Below, in pieces: positions 11,385 through 22,439 of a DNA stretch of 64,000 nt. Source of the DNA: Arion vulgaris (taxonomy: Eukaryota > Mollusca > Gastropoda > Stylommatophora > Arionidae); the NCBI GenBank assembly GCA_020796225.1, contig CM036755.1, forward strand, positions 61,434,152 to 61,498,151. Reading direction: 5' to 3'. The notes under the pieces are model-generated. The model was not told the origin of the DNA and searched no databases. It saw nothing but the letters and a program-made list of their open reading frames with translations. How positions within the stretch are numbered: position 1 is the stretch's first letter; the number at the start of each line of letters is the position of its first letter. Made by a program: the position numbers and the translations under genes.

Positions 11385-11822
11385 ATTGATTTATACAACC
11401 GCCATCATTGCACTTTGGGGAATAAATATGTGGGCTCCTATCTCTTTCTTACACATGAAGATCTCAGAGTCCTTGCACGAACTCCGTAGAACCGGCGAGG
11501 ATCCCCTAAGTAATTTTTGAATATGGTGAAGATATTTTTGTAGGAGTTTTATTTTTAATCTTTGTTTGTGAATTTTTCCCGGGCAGCGGCTTTCCAGCCT
11601 GCTCTTCTCAATTTTAAACTATCAATGGTTCTTTTACGTGCTCAAATTGAACACGGGACCTAGGTTGTATCGTCCGTCTCCGATAGAACTAGGAACTTGA
11701 TCTCACCTACACTGAGATCAGGAATCTCTGAAAAATATCCAGATGGCCTCCACGAGGAGCGAACCTGGTACCTTTGGCACGAGAGACGAGCACCTAACCT
11801 CTACGCCACAGAGACCACCCCC
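11385..11822 (-). repeat. SINE-C, near full-length copy
   Basis: One of the longest copies (about 435 bp). Minus-strand head 'tctctgtggcgtagaggtta' (A box) and 'ggtaccaggttcgctcc' (B box GGTTCGCTCC) mark a tRNA-derived SINE. The body and the end 'aagtgcaatgatggcgg' match copies at 50598, 58255 and 1-315. Confidence 0.85.
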
Positions 11823-11847
11823 AACCCTACCATGAAGTATATTAGAG

Positions 11848-12235
11848 AATATGGTGTTAGCCCACAGCCAACTATAGATAACTTGGCCAGAAAACTTACT
11901 GGGAATCCCTGACCTAGATCAGAGAAGGGGGCTGGAAAATATATATATGTTTGATAGAACTCTGCAAGCTTTTTTGCAATTTTACTCAATTCTGAGAGTC
12001 TTTGCCTATTTATTGGTGAAAAATATTCATAATATTGATATTCCTTATTGTTAAACTTAACTTGTTGCATAATATAACCACGATTTAGCATTTGGTGTTG
12101 ATTTTTAAATGAATTCGTCTATATACACCAATACTGGAATGCGAGGTCACGTCGTGTAGTTGTGGTCTGATTTCCATACTTCATACCTGAGTCCGAAGGC
12201 CGATAAGTTTATAGTTGTCTCTTGTTAGGACCACA
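11848..12235 (+). repeat. Repeat X, uninterrupted copy
   Basis: Matches the two flanks of the Penelope-like element: 11848-11975 with 23035-23161, and 11976-12235 with 25127-25390 ('gcaattttactcaattc', 'ttcataatattgatattcc', 'tactggaatgcgaggtcacg'). It therefore looks like the unoccupied version of the Penelope target. Confidence 0.78.
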
Positions 12236-12481
12236 TTTTTTCTTTGACCTACGGCACCCTGGGGTAGTGTATACCATACTTTCCAGTGTTGGTAACTTCC
12301 TATTCTCTACCTTGTTCATTTGTCAGATTAGAAAAACAATACATAAAAGACTGTTGTAAAAAGTTGTTTTTAAAAACACCAGAAGAAAGAGAGGGAGCAA
12401 GAAATATTCAAAAGAATAAAAGCAATTGTCATAGCTTTTAAACCAGAACTATACGCAAAAAAAAAACAACCAGGATTGGTC

Positions 12482-12725
12482 TCTTCTTCTTCTTTGCGTT
12501 CGTTCTTTACGACCAATTTTAATCACTCTTTGTGATATGTTTGATTTTTGCCAGAACGTGTATACGTTGCACGTTGGTTTAGTAGGCCCCTAAACACGTT
12601 TAGGACATGTGCATCCGATTTCAGCCAAACCTCCGTAGTTGCCTCTTAGGACACGCCTGGCAGGTAACGGTGGTTCTATTCATGACACCCCAAATTTGGG
12701 CCCCGGTAACCACTGGGGCGACAGG
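12482..12725 (-). repeat. SINE-B copy
   Basis: Minus strand: 'ccagtggttaccggggccc', 'acctgccaggcgtgtcctaa', 'aacgtgcaacgtatacacg', 'atcacaaagagtgattaaaa' and the tail 'gaacgaacgcaaagaagaa'. It is near full length. Confidence 0.83.
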
Positions 12726-12769
12726 ATGGGTGAAATACTAACAGAACGAGAAGAAATTCTTAACCCTTT

Positions 12770-12902
12770 CGCTCTTCCGAGCCGAAACACTGGCTCAATA
12801 TATTTTATAAGATGACGCAAAGCCAGTACTCAGGCAAATGCAATTTACATTGCAATATTAGTGTGTCTAGAGGTAAAATAAATTACAGACGGAAAGGGTG
12901 AA
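12770..12902. mobile_element. MITE family M1, copy 2
   Basis: Begins at TTAA (12770-12773) with CCCTTTCGCTCTTCCGA and ends 'gacggaaagggtgaa', where the right TTAA has decayed to TGAA. It is about 125 bp and homologous with 9056-9194. Confidence 0.6.
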
Positions 12903-12959
12903 CAGATAGGAAAAGTACTGCAATGAAATGTATATGAACAGAGAAGAAAATGACAATAG

Positions 12960-14110
12960 AGAAAATATTGAAGTAATAACAGAGAGAGGGGCCGGAATCA
13001 TTGTTTGAGGACGTTGATTAGTCAATACAAAAACGTGAAGACAGAAAAACGACCAGGATGTGATAATATTTCAGCATTGTTTATCAAAGCTGTAAATAAC
13101 AAATAGATCATGCAATATGTAAAAGCAAGAAGATGAAGGATCAATTATGGACATGTCCGCTGTTTGATGAAGATGATATTCAAATAAATAATGAAGAATT
13201 ATTTTTAAAAAACAAAGAAAATGAAAGAAAACATCTATTTAACAGAAGCTGGATTTGGACAGATGTACACAGAACCACATATTTAACATGAAAACAGTCA
13301 TAGAATAATCTACAGAGTTTAATGTAGATACTCGATCTATACTCATGTTTTATTTAACACTTAAAGGCATTTGAACAGTGGCGGCTCGTCATTAACGGCC
13401 AGTGGGGCCGGGTCCCACCAAAAATAATTAATAACGTGTATTTATTTTTTTATAAATTAAAATATAGCAACAGAAGGCAGTGATTTATCAGGAAAAAAAA
13501 TGTCTGGCCCCACCAACATAAATGATCACGAGACGCCACTGCATTTGATTGTGTATAATATCCAAACTTGTACTAACAAATTAGGAGAAAATTTGATTTC
13601 TATTACATTTAATGCATATCATAAGAGAACTCTACAGTGATCAAAAGTGCTGTAAAAGTGAACAATGATACATCAGATTGTTTGTCATAATGCAGGGAGT
13701 CAGACAAGGTTGTATTCTATCGCCTTGTCCTTTTAACATTATTGCTAAAAACATCATTAGGAATGTTACAGAAACTAGTGGAAAAGAAAAATATGGTCAT
13801 TTTATAATCGAAGGAAGAGAAATACCTGAACTAAGATATGCTTATAATACAGTACTACTGTCAAAATCACAAAAACGATCTAGAAATTAATAATGGACGT
13901 GCAAGAGAAATGAAAAAAAAACAATGTCTAGATGCGTCAAAAACAAAATAATGACAACTGATAAAACAAATATCACAAGTGGTATTTTTATCAACGGGGA
14001 AAAAGGATAGAAAATTATAAGTTTTAAATATCTAGGAATGTGATGAAGGAAGTTAAAGTAAGAACAAACATAGCATTACAAAAAACAAATTGACCACTAA
14101 ATATAGTATT
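12960..14110 (+). pseudogene. LINE reverse transcriptase relic (RTE/L2-like)
   Basis: Broken non-LTR RT. Around 13365 and 13542 the reading 'LKAFDCV' (motif A) is recovered when the 166-bp MITE is ignored. 'MQGVRQGCILSPCPFNI' (motif B) lies at 13690-13742, 'LRYAYNTVLL' (motif C, YADD decayed to YAYN) at 13829-13860, 'MTTDKTNITSGIFING' at 13949-13996, and 'FKYLGM' at 14024-14041. Many stops and frameshifts; clearly dead. Confidence 0.8.
13376..13541. mobile_element. hAT-type MITE with 8-bp TSD
   Basis: A 166-bp element with ends CAGTGGCGGCTCGTCATT and (minus) CAGTGGCGTCTCGTGATC. Flanked by CATTTGAA (13368-13375) and CATTTGAT (13542-13549), an 8-bp target duplication with one mismatch, as hAT transposases make. 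It has no coding capacity. Confidence 0.85.
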
Positions 14111-14131
14111 GAATCGAACTGATTAGATCAC

Positions 14132-16630
14132 ATGAAAATTAACACCATCAACACAGAAACCATGACAATAAGTAGATCAACCAACACAATCAACACAGAA
14201 ACCATGACAATAAGTAGATCAACCAACACAATCAACACAGAAACCATGACAATAAGTAGATCAACCAACACCATCAACACAGAAACCATGACAATAAGTA
14301 GATCAACCAACACCATCGACACAGAAACCATGACAATAAGTAGATTAACCAACACAATCAACACAGAAACCATGACAATAAGTAGATCAACCCACACTAT
14401 CAACATAGAAACCATGGCAATAAGTAGATCAACCAACACCATCAACACAGAAACATGGCAATAAGTAGATCAACCAACACCATAAATACAGAAACCATGA
14501 CAATAAGTAGATTAACCAACACCATCAACACAGAAACCATGACAATAAGTAGATCAACCAACACCATCAACACAGAAACCATGACAATAAGTAGATCAAC
14601 CAACACAATCAACACAGAAACCATGACAATAAGTAGATCAACCAACACCATCAACACTGAAACCATGACAATAAGTAGATCAACCAACACCATCAACTCA
14701 GAAACCATGACAATAAGTAGATCAACCAACACCATCAACACAGAAACCATGACAATAAGTAGATCAACCAACACCATCGACACAGAAACCATGACAAAAA
14801 GTAGATTAACCAACACAATCAACACTGAAACCATGACAATAAGTAGATCAACCCACACTATCAACATAAAAACCATGGCAATAAGTAGATCAACCAAAAC
14901 CATCAACACAGAAACCATGACAATAAGTAGATCAACCAACACAATCAACACCGAAACCATGACAATAAGTAGATCAACCAACACTATCAACACAGAAACC
15001 ATGACAATAAGTAGATCAACCATCACCATTAACACAGAAACCATGACAATAAGTAGATCAACCAAAACCATCAACACAGAAACCATGACAATAAGTAGAT
15101 CAATCAACACCATCAACACAGAAACCATGACAATAAGTAGATCAACCAAAACCATCAACACAGAAACCATGACAATAAGTAGATCAACCAAAACCATCAA
15201 CACAGAAACCATGACAATAAGTAGATCAACCAACACCATCAACACAGAAACTAGGACAATAAGTAGATTAACCAACACAATCAACACAGAAACCATGGCA
15301 ATAAGTAGATCAACCAACACAATCAACACTGAAACCATGACAATAAGTAGATCAACCAACACCATCAACACAGAAACCATGACAATAAGTAGATCAACCA
15401 ACACCATCGACACAGAAACCATGACAAAAAGTAGATTAACCAACACAATCAACACTGAAACCATGACAATAAGTAGATCAACCCACACTATCAACATAAA
15501 AACCATGGCAATAAGTAGATCAACCAAAACCATCAACACCGAAACCATGACAATAAGTAGATCAACCAACACTATCAACACAGAAACCATGACAATAAGT
15601 AGATCAACCATCACCATCAACACAGAAACCATGACAATAAGTAGATCAACCAAAACCATCAACACAGAAACCATGACAATAAGTAGATCAATCAACACCA
15701 TCAACACAGAAACCATGACAATAAGTAGATCAACCAAAACCATCAACACAGAAACCATGACAATAAGTAGATCAACCAAAACCATCAACACAGAAACCAT
15801 GACAATAAGTAGATCAACCAACACCATCAACACAGAAACTAGGACAATAAGTAGATCAACCAACCAAATCAACACAGAAACCATGACAATAAGTAGATCA
15901 TACTACCAAATCAACACAGAAACCATGACAATAAGTAGATCAACCAACACAATCAACACAGAAACCATGACAATAAGTAGATCAACCAACACCATCGACA
16001 CAGAAACCATGACAATAAGTAGATCAACCAACACCATCGACACAGAAACCATGACAATAAGTAGATTAACCAACACAATCAACACAGAAACCATGGCAAT
16101 AAGTAGATCAACCAACACAATCAACACTGAAACCATGACAATAAGTAGATCAACCAAAACCATCAACACAGAAACCATGACAATAAGTAGATCAACCAAC
16201 ACAATCAACACAGAAACCATGACAATAAGTAGATCAACCAACACAATCAACACAGAAACCATGACAATAAGTAGATCAACCAACACCATCAACACAGAAA
16301 CCATGACAATAAGTAGATCAACCAACACCATCGACACAGAAACCATGACAATAAGTAGATCAACCAACAGAATCAACACCGAAACCATGACAATAAGTAG
16401 ATCAACCTACCAAATCAACACAGAAACCATGACAATAAGTAGATCAACCAAAACCATCAACACAGAAACCATGGCAATAAGTAGATCAACCAACCAAATC
16501 GACACAGAAACCATGACAATAAGTAGATCAACCAACCAAATCAACACAGAAACCATGACAATTAGTAGATCAACCAACCAAATCGACACAGAAACCATGG
16601 CAATAAGTAGATCAACCAACCAATCAACAC
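14132..16630. repeat. 42-bp minisatellite, about 59 units
   Basis: Unit approximately 'gaaaccatgacaataagtag' plus 'atcaaccaacaccatcaacaca'. Both strands stay open because 42 is a multiple of three. Plus-strand units read as a 14-residue Thr/Ser-rich peptide (TINTETMTISRSTN) and minus units as a very hydrophobic one (MVSVLMVLVDLLIV). A 1-bp deletion near 14453 breaks the plus frame. There is no signal peptide, promoter or splice context. A higher-order block recurs about 630 bp apart. I read it as a satellite, not a gene. Confidence 0.9.
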
Positions 16631-16784
16631 ACGTGTGAACAATGCAAAAATCACACAGGTTCCTAGAATTCAGATATCTTGAACAGATTTTCACAGAAGT
16701 TGGTAAAATTGGACAGAGAAATCGAGACTACGTGTCAAAAGACCAATGCAGTGGCAACTGTCCCCACTGCTCAAACATCCCACC

Positions 16785-17045
16785 CGCTTGTTGGTGGGGC
16801 TCGCATGGGGAGTAAAGAATAGTAACACTGCGATCTACAAGCCATTTCGCAAAAGGCTACTGAGGTAGGGGCCTAGGAAAGCTACCCTAGTAAATAAAAA
16901 GCATCACACAAATCGGATGTGCTGGCCTACTTGTAGGCGCATAACTGGCAAACGTACAATCGCTCTAAGGCTCAGATCACATATAATTCAGAAAGGGTGA
17001 TTCACAAGTGGTCGATATGGAGCGTTCGAAGAAGAAGAAGAAGAC
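16785..17045 (+). repeat. SINE-A copy
   Basis: Near full-length: 'gtaaagaatagtaacactgc', 'ctacttgtaggcgcataact', 'gtggtcgatatggagcgttc', then (GAA)n. One of the clearest SINE-A copies. Confidence 0.87.
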
Positions 17046-17391
17046 GCTCAAACACCCAAACATATACATGGATGTTAAACGACTAGTGATAAATTTCATA
17101 TTTTTAAAATTATGAAAATTGAAATTTTTTTTTTTTTTTTTATAAATGGAAAGAATCCAGACTCGAAGGACACGAGTTGAAAAACAATGTACTGTTCACG
17201 ACAGAATATAAAAATCTTGTTTTTTTTTCAGATTAGATAATGTTGCAATCTTGGGTTTCAAGACAGCACAATTACTCGTATCTTTAAAATGTAACTGAAA
17301 ACCACAAAGCTATATGGCATTGTACAAAACTGTTCACTTTGAGAGACTTATCTCCCTTCGTCCTTCTTAGCCGATATATACTGTCTCTTTG

Positions 17392-19810
17392 CAGTGCCGG
17401 ATTAGGCCAGCGCGGGGCCTGTAGCAAATTTTAGCGCGGGCCCTAGGTTTTGTATGATAATAAATAATAAAACACAACTTTTACAAACACTTTTCTCGAT
17501 TTCATGTGAGCAAATTTAGAGATAATACTATACAAATCAAGTTCTCTAAGTAAATTACATTCAATGTTCATTAAAGTGAGGTTATTTAGACGATCTTGTC
17601 CCATCATGTTTCTTAACTCACTTTTTATACGCTTTAATGTTGAAAAAGAACGTTCTCCGCTGCAGTTAGTAATCATTAAAGACAAGTAAATTCGTAATGA
17701 ATTTTCCATTAGAAGTTTATAAAATTGCAGTTCAAGAATCGCATGCTTTTCGTTGCTAATTGCAGCAGCTACATTAGTTTTAAGAAGTTCAGCGAACTGC
17801 TCAAGGTCGTCGCCCAGGCTTTCTTCCAAATCCTCTTGGTAAGAGCTGACAATATTTGGAGTTCTTTTCAAGATCTCTTCTGCTGTAAGAGATTTTAACT
17901 ACCGAAGTATTCCAAATACACTAGTCACTCAATAGTACGCTTCCATGCATTTAGCTAAGGCAGACAGTACATTTTCAATTATGACAATAAACACCTGACT
18001 TTCAAATTTTTATTTGTGTGTTTTATTTTCTATAACTTCGTTGAGCGTAGTAGAGCTGCTGAAATCGTCGTACTTAGTATTTCGCTTCCGTCGTCTCGAA
18101 GTTTGTTGCTGATATTCTTCACACCGTTAGGATTTTGGCTTTGGCCTCAATATTTGAAAATCTAGGCTGCATTACTTGAACTTACCAGTGTAACGATCCA
18201 TAAAGGGCATATTCCGTGTTAAAGTCTTGATCAGGTGATTGTAATGAAGCGCTAGAAGCTTGCAAGAGTTCTAGAATTCCGCTCCATAAAATGGTCACTA
18301 TTTCCGTTTCCAACTTACTCATCTCCAAAACTAGTCCATACGCTTGATTACGACACTCTACCTTTATTTGATCCATGTTATTTGAAATGTCATCCAAAAC
18401 TTGTTTGATAGTGGTAAAACCACATAAAAGTGCCTTTGTCGTATCAGCTCAGGTGTCCGACAGCCTCTTCAAAGTCAGGAGTTTTGAACCTGTATCTTCC
18501 AGTGCTTTTGTAAGAATGGCCCATCGATAGGTGGAAGCGGAAAAGAATGTATAGAGACTTTCAACAAAATCGAAAAATAGATGCTTCTATACAACATTCT
18601 GCAGCACACTTAGCAACCAAATTCAGTGAATGTGCAAAGCAGGAAATGTATTCTGCGTACTTATTTATCTCCTTAATGCGTGCTTGTAAGCCGTGGTATT
18701 TCCCACTCATGTTGCCGGCATTGTCATAGCTTTGACCACGACAGTCTTTGATATCAATGCCATTGTTCTTTAAAATATCAAGTAAACTTTGGGCAAGTTG
18801 TTCAGCAGTATGACCTTCCATATCCAAGAACTTCACAAACCTTTCCACTGGTCCAGATGGTAAGACATAGCGCACTATTAGAGTGAGTTGGTCCACATGT
18901 GAAATGTCTGGAGTAGAGTCCAGTGATACTGAATAGTACTTGCATTTTTAATTTCTGCAAATAATATGATCCAGTAAGCTTGATGTAATTAGATGGATAA
19001 ATTCCTCACATGTTGATATGTTGTTTTTGATAAGTATGATGTATGTCGCTTTCCTTTATTTGCATAAGTATTTATATGCTGAGTCAGAAAAATGTCAAAT
19101 TTGACTATTAATTCCTACAAACCTATATAATGGTTATTATGAGGTGAACTAATAGTTTCATCAATAGCCCGAAATGCAAGACCTCGTTCTGCTAAAACTT
19201 GAATAACTGAAGTAATTCGCCCTAAAAGTGTCCACCAATTTGTTTGTTCGGTCTCAATTTGGCTTACAAGTTGAGAATTGACACGCGCATCCTTTTGCAA
19301 ACTAACAGCGAAATTTTCGATTGTCTATGGAGGGGAGTGCATTCTTCATGTCTTTTCAACAAATTATTTGCGATTTTCCTGTAGTCAAATCCTTCTTTCG
19401 TAAACCGATCACTTGCATTTATTTTAAACTAAGTTTCGCGCGCAAAAACTGCTGAAGGAACAGAAACTGGGTTATGAGTAAAATTTAATGGTCCTTTTGT
19501 TCAAGCTTTCAAGTTTTCGTTTATTAGAATCGTGTGCAAAAGGGGACACTCCTGCACAAAAAGTAAAAAACTGTAAGGTTGTTAGTGAGCTCAATGTGAC
19601 CGCCCACCTAAGTCCGAAATTGTGTAAACATGACCTTGGTGCTAACCTAAATAAGAAAACAATGAAAGGAGTATATTATTACCCACCTCCCAACCTTGGT
19701 TCCTTGTTTATGACTAGTGACAGCTTAGCTCTGTCACATAGGCGCGGGGCCCCCAGAGGCGCGGGGCCCGTAGCATTTGCTACTTCTGCTACTAGGCTAA
19801 TCCGGCGCTG
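17392..19810. mobile_element. hAT transposon, 2419 bp, with TIRs and 8-bp TSD
   Basis: Left end CAGTGCCGGATTAGGCC; right end (minus) CAGCGCCGGATTAGCC. Perfect 8-bp TSD TCTCTTTG at 17384-17391 and 19811-19818. Both subterminal regions carry GCGCGGGGCC blocks. The internal minus-strand transposase is frameshifted, so this copy is not autonomous. Confidence 0.92.
17443..19480 (-). pseudogene. hAT transposase (ZMYM/DUF4371-like), frameshifted
   Basis: Minus-strand pieces in N-to-C order: 19300-19115 ('QIETEQTNWWTLLGRI'), 18950-18561 ('HVDQLTLIVRYV', 'DCRGQSYDNAGNMSGKYHGL', 'YISCFAHSLNLVAKCA'), 18397-18182, and 17871-17443. The last holds the hAT C-terminal dimerisation region ('CSGERSFSTLKRIKSELRN', 'RLNNLTLMNIE'). 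This architecture is known from hAT elements annotated as ZMYM1-like or 'TTF-type' proteins. Several frame breaks occur and the N-terminal zinc finger is not clearly visible. The flanking TIRs and TSD show a mobile element, not a host zinc-finger gene. Confidence 0.87.
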
Positions 19811-20207
19811 TCTCTTTGTAGTTTTTCATACGCTCAAAATCAGTATGCCGGCTAGTTTAGTTTACACTACAAAATGAATGCGTCAGACGGTGAAAACAAA
19901 TACCGTCGTAATAGGGTTAACGTTAACAAAAGTTTGCAGAAATCATAAATCTTCTGTAATCATTAATAAGAGTGCTGATGTCTCCACGAATCAGATGTCT
20001 GCAGCCATTGCATAGTTCTGCAGCACCAATACGAGAAAAGTGGTTGATTTATGGTTATACCTCATTGAGGTAAAAGATCTGACTGGTTTGACATATTTAC
20101 AGCTAAGAAACTGTTCAATCCGAATGCAGTTGTGTTTCGTAAATTATTTTTACTGCAAACAATTCTGCTGCAAATTTGTACTCTTGCACACAAAACAAGC
20201 ATTATAC

Positions 20208-20350
20208 CAGTGGTTCTCTAATTGTGGGTCGCGACCCCTTTAGGGGTCGAACGACCATTTTACAAGGGTCCCCTAAGGCAATCTGAAATCACATATTTAT
20301 CATAATTAGTAATAAATATTTCACAATATATAACTTAATATTGTTTTTCT
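20208..20350 (+). mobile_element. hAT (SPIN/Charlie-like) terminal fragment
   Basis: Starts CAGTGGTTCTCTAATTGTGG followed by 'gtcgcgacccctttaggggt', resembling the ends of widespread hAT non-autonomous elements from memory. The opposite end was not found. Confidence 0.6.
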
Positions 20351-20594
20351 GTGATTAACCACTTCGACACTAAAATTCGACACTTGGAGCAAATGGGAAA
20401 AAAATACGAAAATTGCAACAACAGAGATCAAACGTTTACAGAAAATAGTAGGAGTAACAAGGAGAGACAAGTTCAAATATGAAACTTTTAGAGAATTTTA
20501 TAGAAACAACACTAATGGTAGAACTCATTAGCTCTAATAGACCAGGGCAAAAGTCATGTTTTTACAACTCATTCGTTTTTAGAATTAAAAAACG

Positions 20595-20990
20595 TCCTTT
20601 AGTATGGCTCCTTGTGAAAGACGTCCAACCCAAAGCCCCATAGTATGGCTCCTTGTGAAAGGCGTCCAACCCAAAGCCCCATAGTATGGCTCCTTGTGAA
20701 AGTTGTCCAACCCATAGCCCCATAGTATGGCTCCGTGTGAAAGTTGTCCAACCCAAAGCCCCATAGTATGGCTCTTTGTGAAAGGCGTCCAACCCAAAGC
20801 CCTATAGTATGGCTCCTTGTGAAAGTTGTCCAACCCAAAGCCCCATAGTATGGCTCCTTGTGAAAGTTGTCCAACCAAAAGCCCCATAGTGTGGCTCCTT
20901 GTGAAAGTTTTCCAACCCAAAGCCCCATAGTATGGCTCCTTGTGAAAGACGTCCAACCCAAACCCCATAGTATGGCGTTTGCTCCACAGG
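20595..20990. repeat. 41-bp minisatellite, about 9.5 units
   Basis: Unit 'tatggctccttgtgaaagtt' then 'gtccaacccaaagccccatag', starting at 20603, 20644, 20685 and so on. The period is not a multiple of three, yet all three minus-strand frames are open, producing overlapping artefactual peptides. Confidence 0.95.
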
Positions 20991-20999
20991 AAGTTTAGA

Positions 21000-21815
21000 A
21001 ACAACAAACCAAATGGTTCGTCTATATAACACGATGACCATCCAACAGTACACTACAACACACAGGGCCCTGCTGTGCTATGAAACAGAGAGGCAACCGC
21101 ATAAGGGGAACCGTAAGGAGGTGGCATAAGCAGCAAAATCAAAATTACAATTGAAGGTTATTTTAAAGAAAAAGATGTAAGGGGCGGCATTTCGAAGACT
21201 TGCATCACACTGAGAAAATATAACCGCACGGTCATGACAACACACAGTACTATTCAGGTATAATAGTGTCAATGCTAAAGTGAGCCCACGCAAATGTTGG
21301 CACAAGGATGTTGAAAATATACATCATCGTCATCCTCATCAATCCTCCTTGAGCTTAAGGACAAATAAGACAGAGGCAAAAATATGTGCTAAATTCAATC
21401 ATGTGCCTTTATATGGCGTCAAAACCTGTTTAAGTCATTTGGGTGCTTTATGTCTCTGTTTTTCTGCAGCTTTCTGTTTTTGTTGTTTGTTCGTTTGTTT
21501 TGTAAGCTCCTATAAGTCGCTATTTATGTCATGTGAGAGTAGACAGTGATTCTGTCCTTTTCTTCCTCAGAAACCACACTGGGAGGGCAGAGTGGTGGAA
21601 GCTGAAAATATAAAGTAGTTTACAGTGTACTTATCTCAAATCTGGCTTTATTGTCAGGGTATGAAGCCAGATCAGACAATGGCAAGATTGCCAGATTAAA
21701 ATGTTGATTTAAATACTCAAGAATACGAAAGAAAAAAACTTTCAAAAATCAAAATAAATTAAGTATAGACTTCTCTTACTGAAACCGCGTTAAAAGTTAT
21801 AGAACAAGTCTTTTA
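21000..21815. other. No gene recognised
   Basis: AT-rich sequence with a few short open frames (for example 21280-21549) that lack recognised domains. A T/G-rich run lies near 21460-21510. Confidence 0.45.
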
Positions 21816-21819
21816 AGAA

Positions 21820-22035
21820 GAGACTCGCCCGAGTGGTTACTGGGGCCCAAATTTAAGGTGTAAAGGATAGAACCACTGTTACCTGCCACGAATGTCGTAA
21901 GAGACGACTAAGGAGGTTTGGTTGAAATCGGATGCATGTGTCCGCTAGGGAATGCTAACCCGAAACAAATGCTTGCAGAAAACGGATGCACCAGGCCGTA
22001 AGGCGCATAACATGGTGCAATGACCACTCACAATG
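21820..22035 (+). repeat. SINE-B copy
   Basis: Has 'gagtggttactggggcccaa', 'gttacctgccacgaatgtcg', 'taagagacgactaaggagg' and 'gaaatcggatgca'. Its 3' end differs from other SINE-B copies ('caccaggccgtaaggcgcat'), suggesting a subfamily or mosaic. Confidence 0.75.
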
Positions 22036-22252
22036 AGGAATGGGATAACGGATTCTACGGTCGCCAATCTGCCTCGGAGATTTAGCCACACAGTAAGAAT
22101 GTCACACCTACCATCACGAGGGTGGCCAAAACTTACTGCTGGAAGAGGTCAGCACAAACGGGGAAGCAAAAATCTTAGGAATTATATCCTACAGAACTGC
22201 CACCAATATGCAGACGAGAAGAAAGAGGTGGTCTACTTACACTAGCGTCCAA

Positions 22253-22428
22253 GACAAACTGTATGGCGTGGCTGATAATCTGAGGCAGACGCTGCCTTTA
22301 TTAGAGAATGCGAAATCCCAATCTAATGAGAACGCAGAAGACAAACTGTATGGCGTGGTTGATAATCTGAGGCAGATGGCTGCCTTTATTAGAGAATCCG
22401 AAATCCCAATCTAGTGAGAACGCTGAAG
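22253..22428. repeat. 87-bp tandem duplication
   Basis: Two units ('gacaaactgtatggcgtgg' at 22253 and 22340) with few differences. The preceding 22040-22240 reads like the start of an unrecognised LINE or SINE transcript. A related 'ccccaatctagtgagaa' recurs near 22855. Confidence 0.8.
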
Positions 22429-22439
22429 AAGAAGAACTA

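Larger units (their letters stand above)
17333..19920. mobile_element. MITE family M1, copy 3, split by hAT
   Basis: The left part (17337-17391) and right part (19819-19916) together match copies at 9056-9194 and 12774-12898: 'gccgatatatactg' on the left; 'cactacaaaatgaatgcgtc' and 'gacggtgaaaacaaa' on the right, ending AGGG-TTAA. Removing the hAT and one TSD gives a MITE of about 153 bp. Confidence 0.65.

Noticed and set aside
14442..16638. Long open frames (727 and 480 codons) on opposite strands
   Set aside because: Both are by-products of a stop-free 42-bp unit whose length is a multiple of three. No promoter, splice or homology support.
17443..19480. Host ZMYM-type zinc-finger gene
   Set aside because: TIRs, an 8-bp TSD and frameshifts show a decayed hAT transposon.
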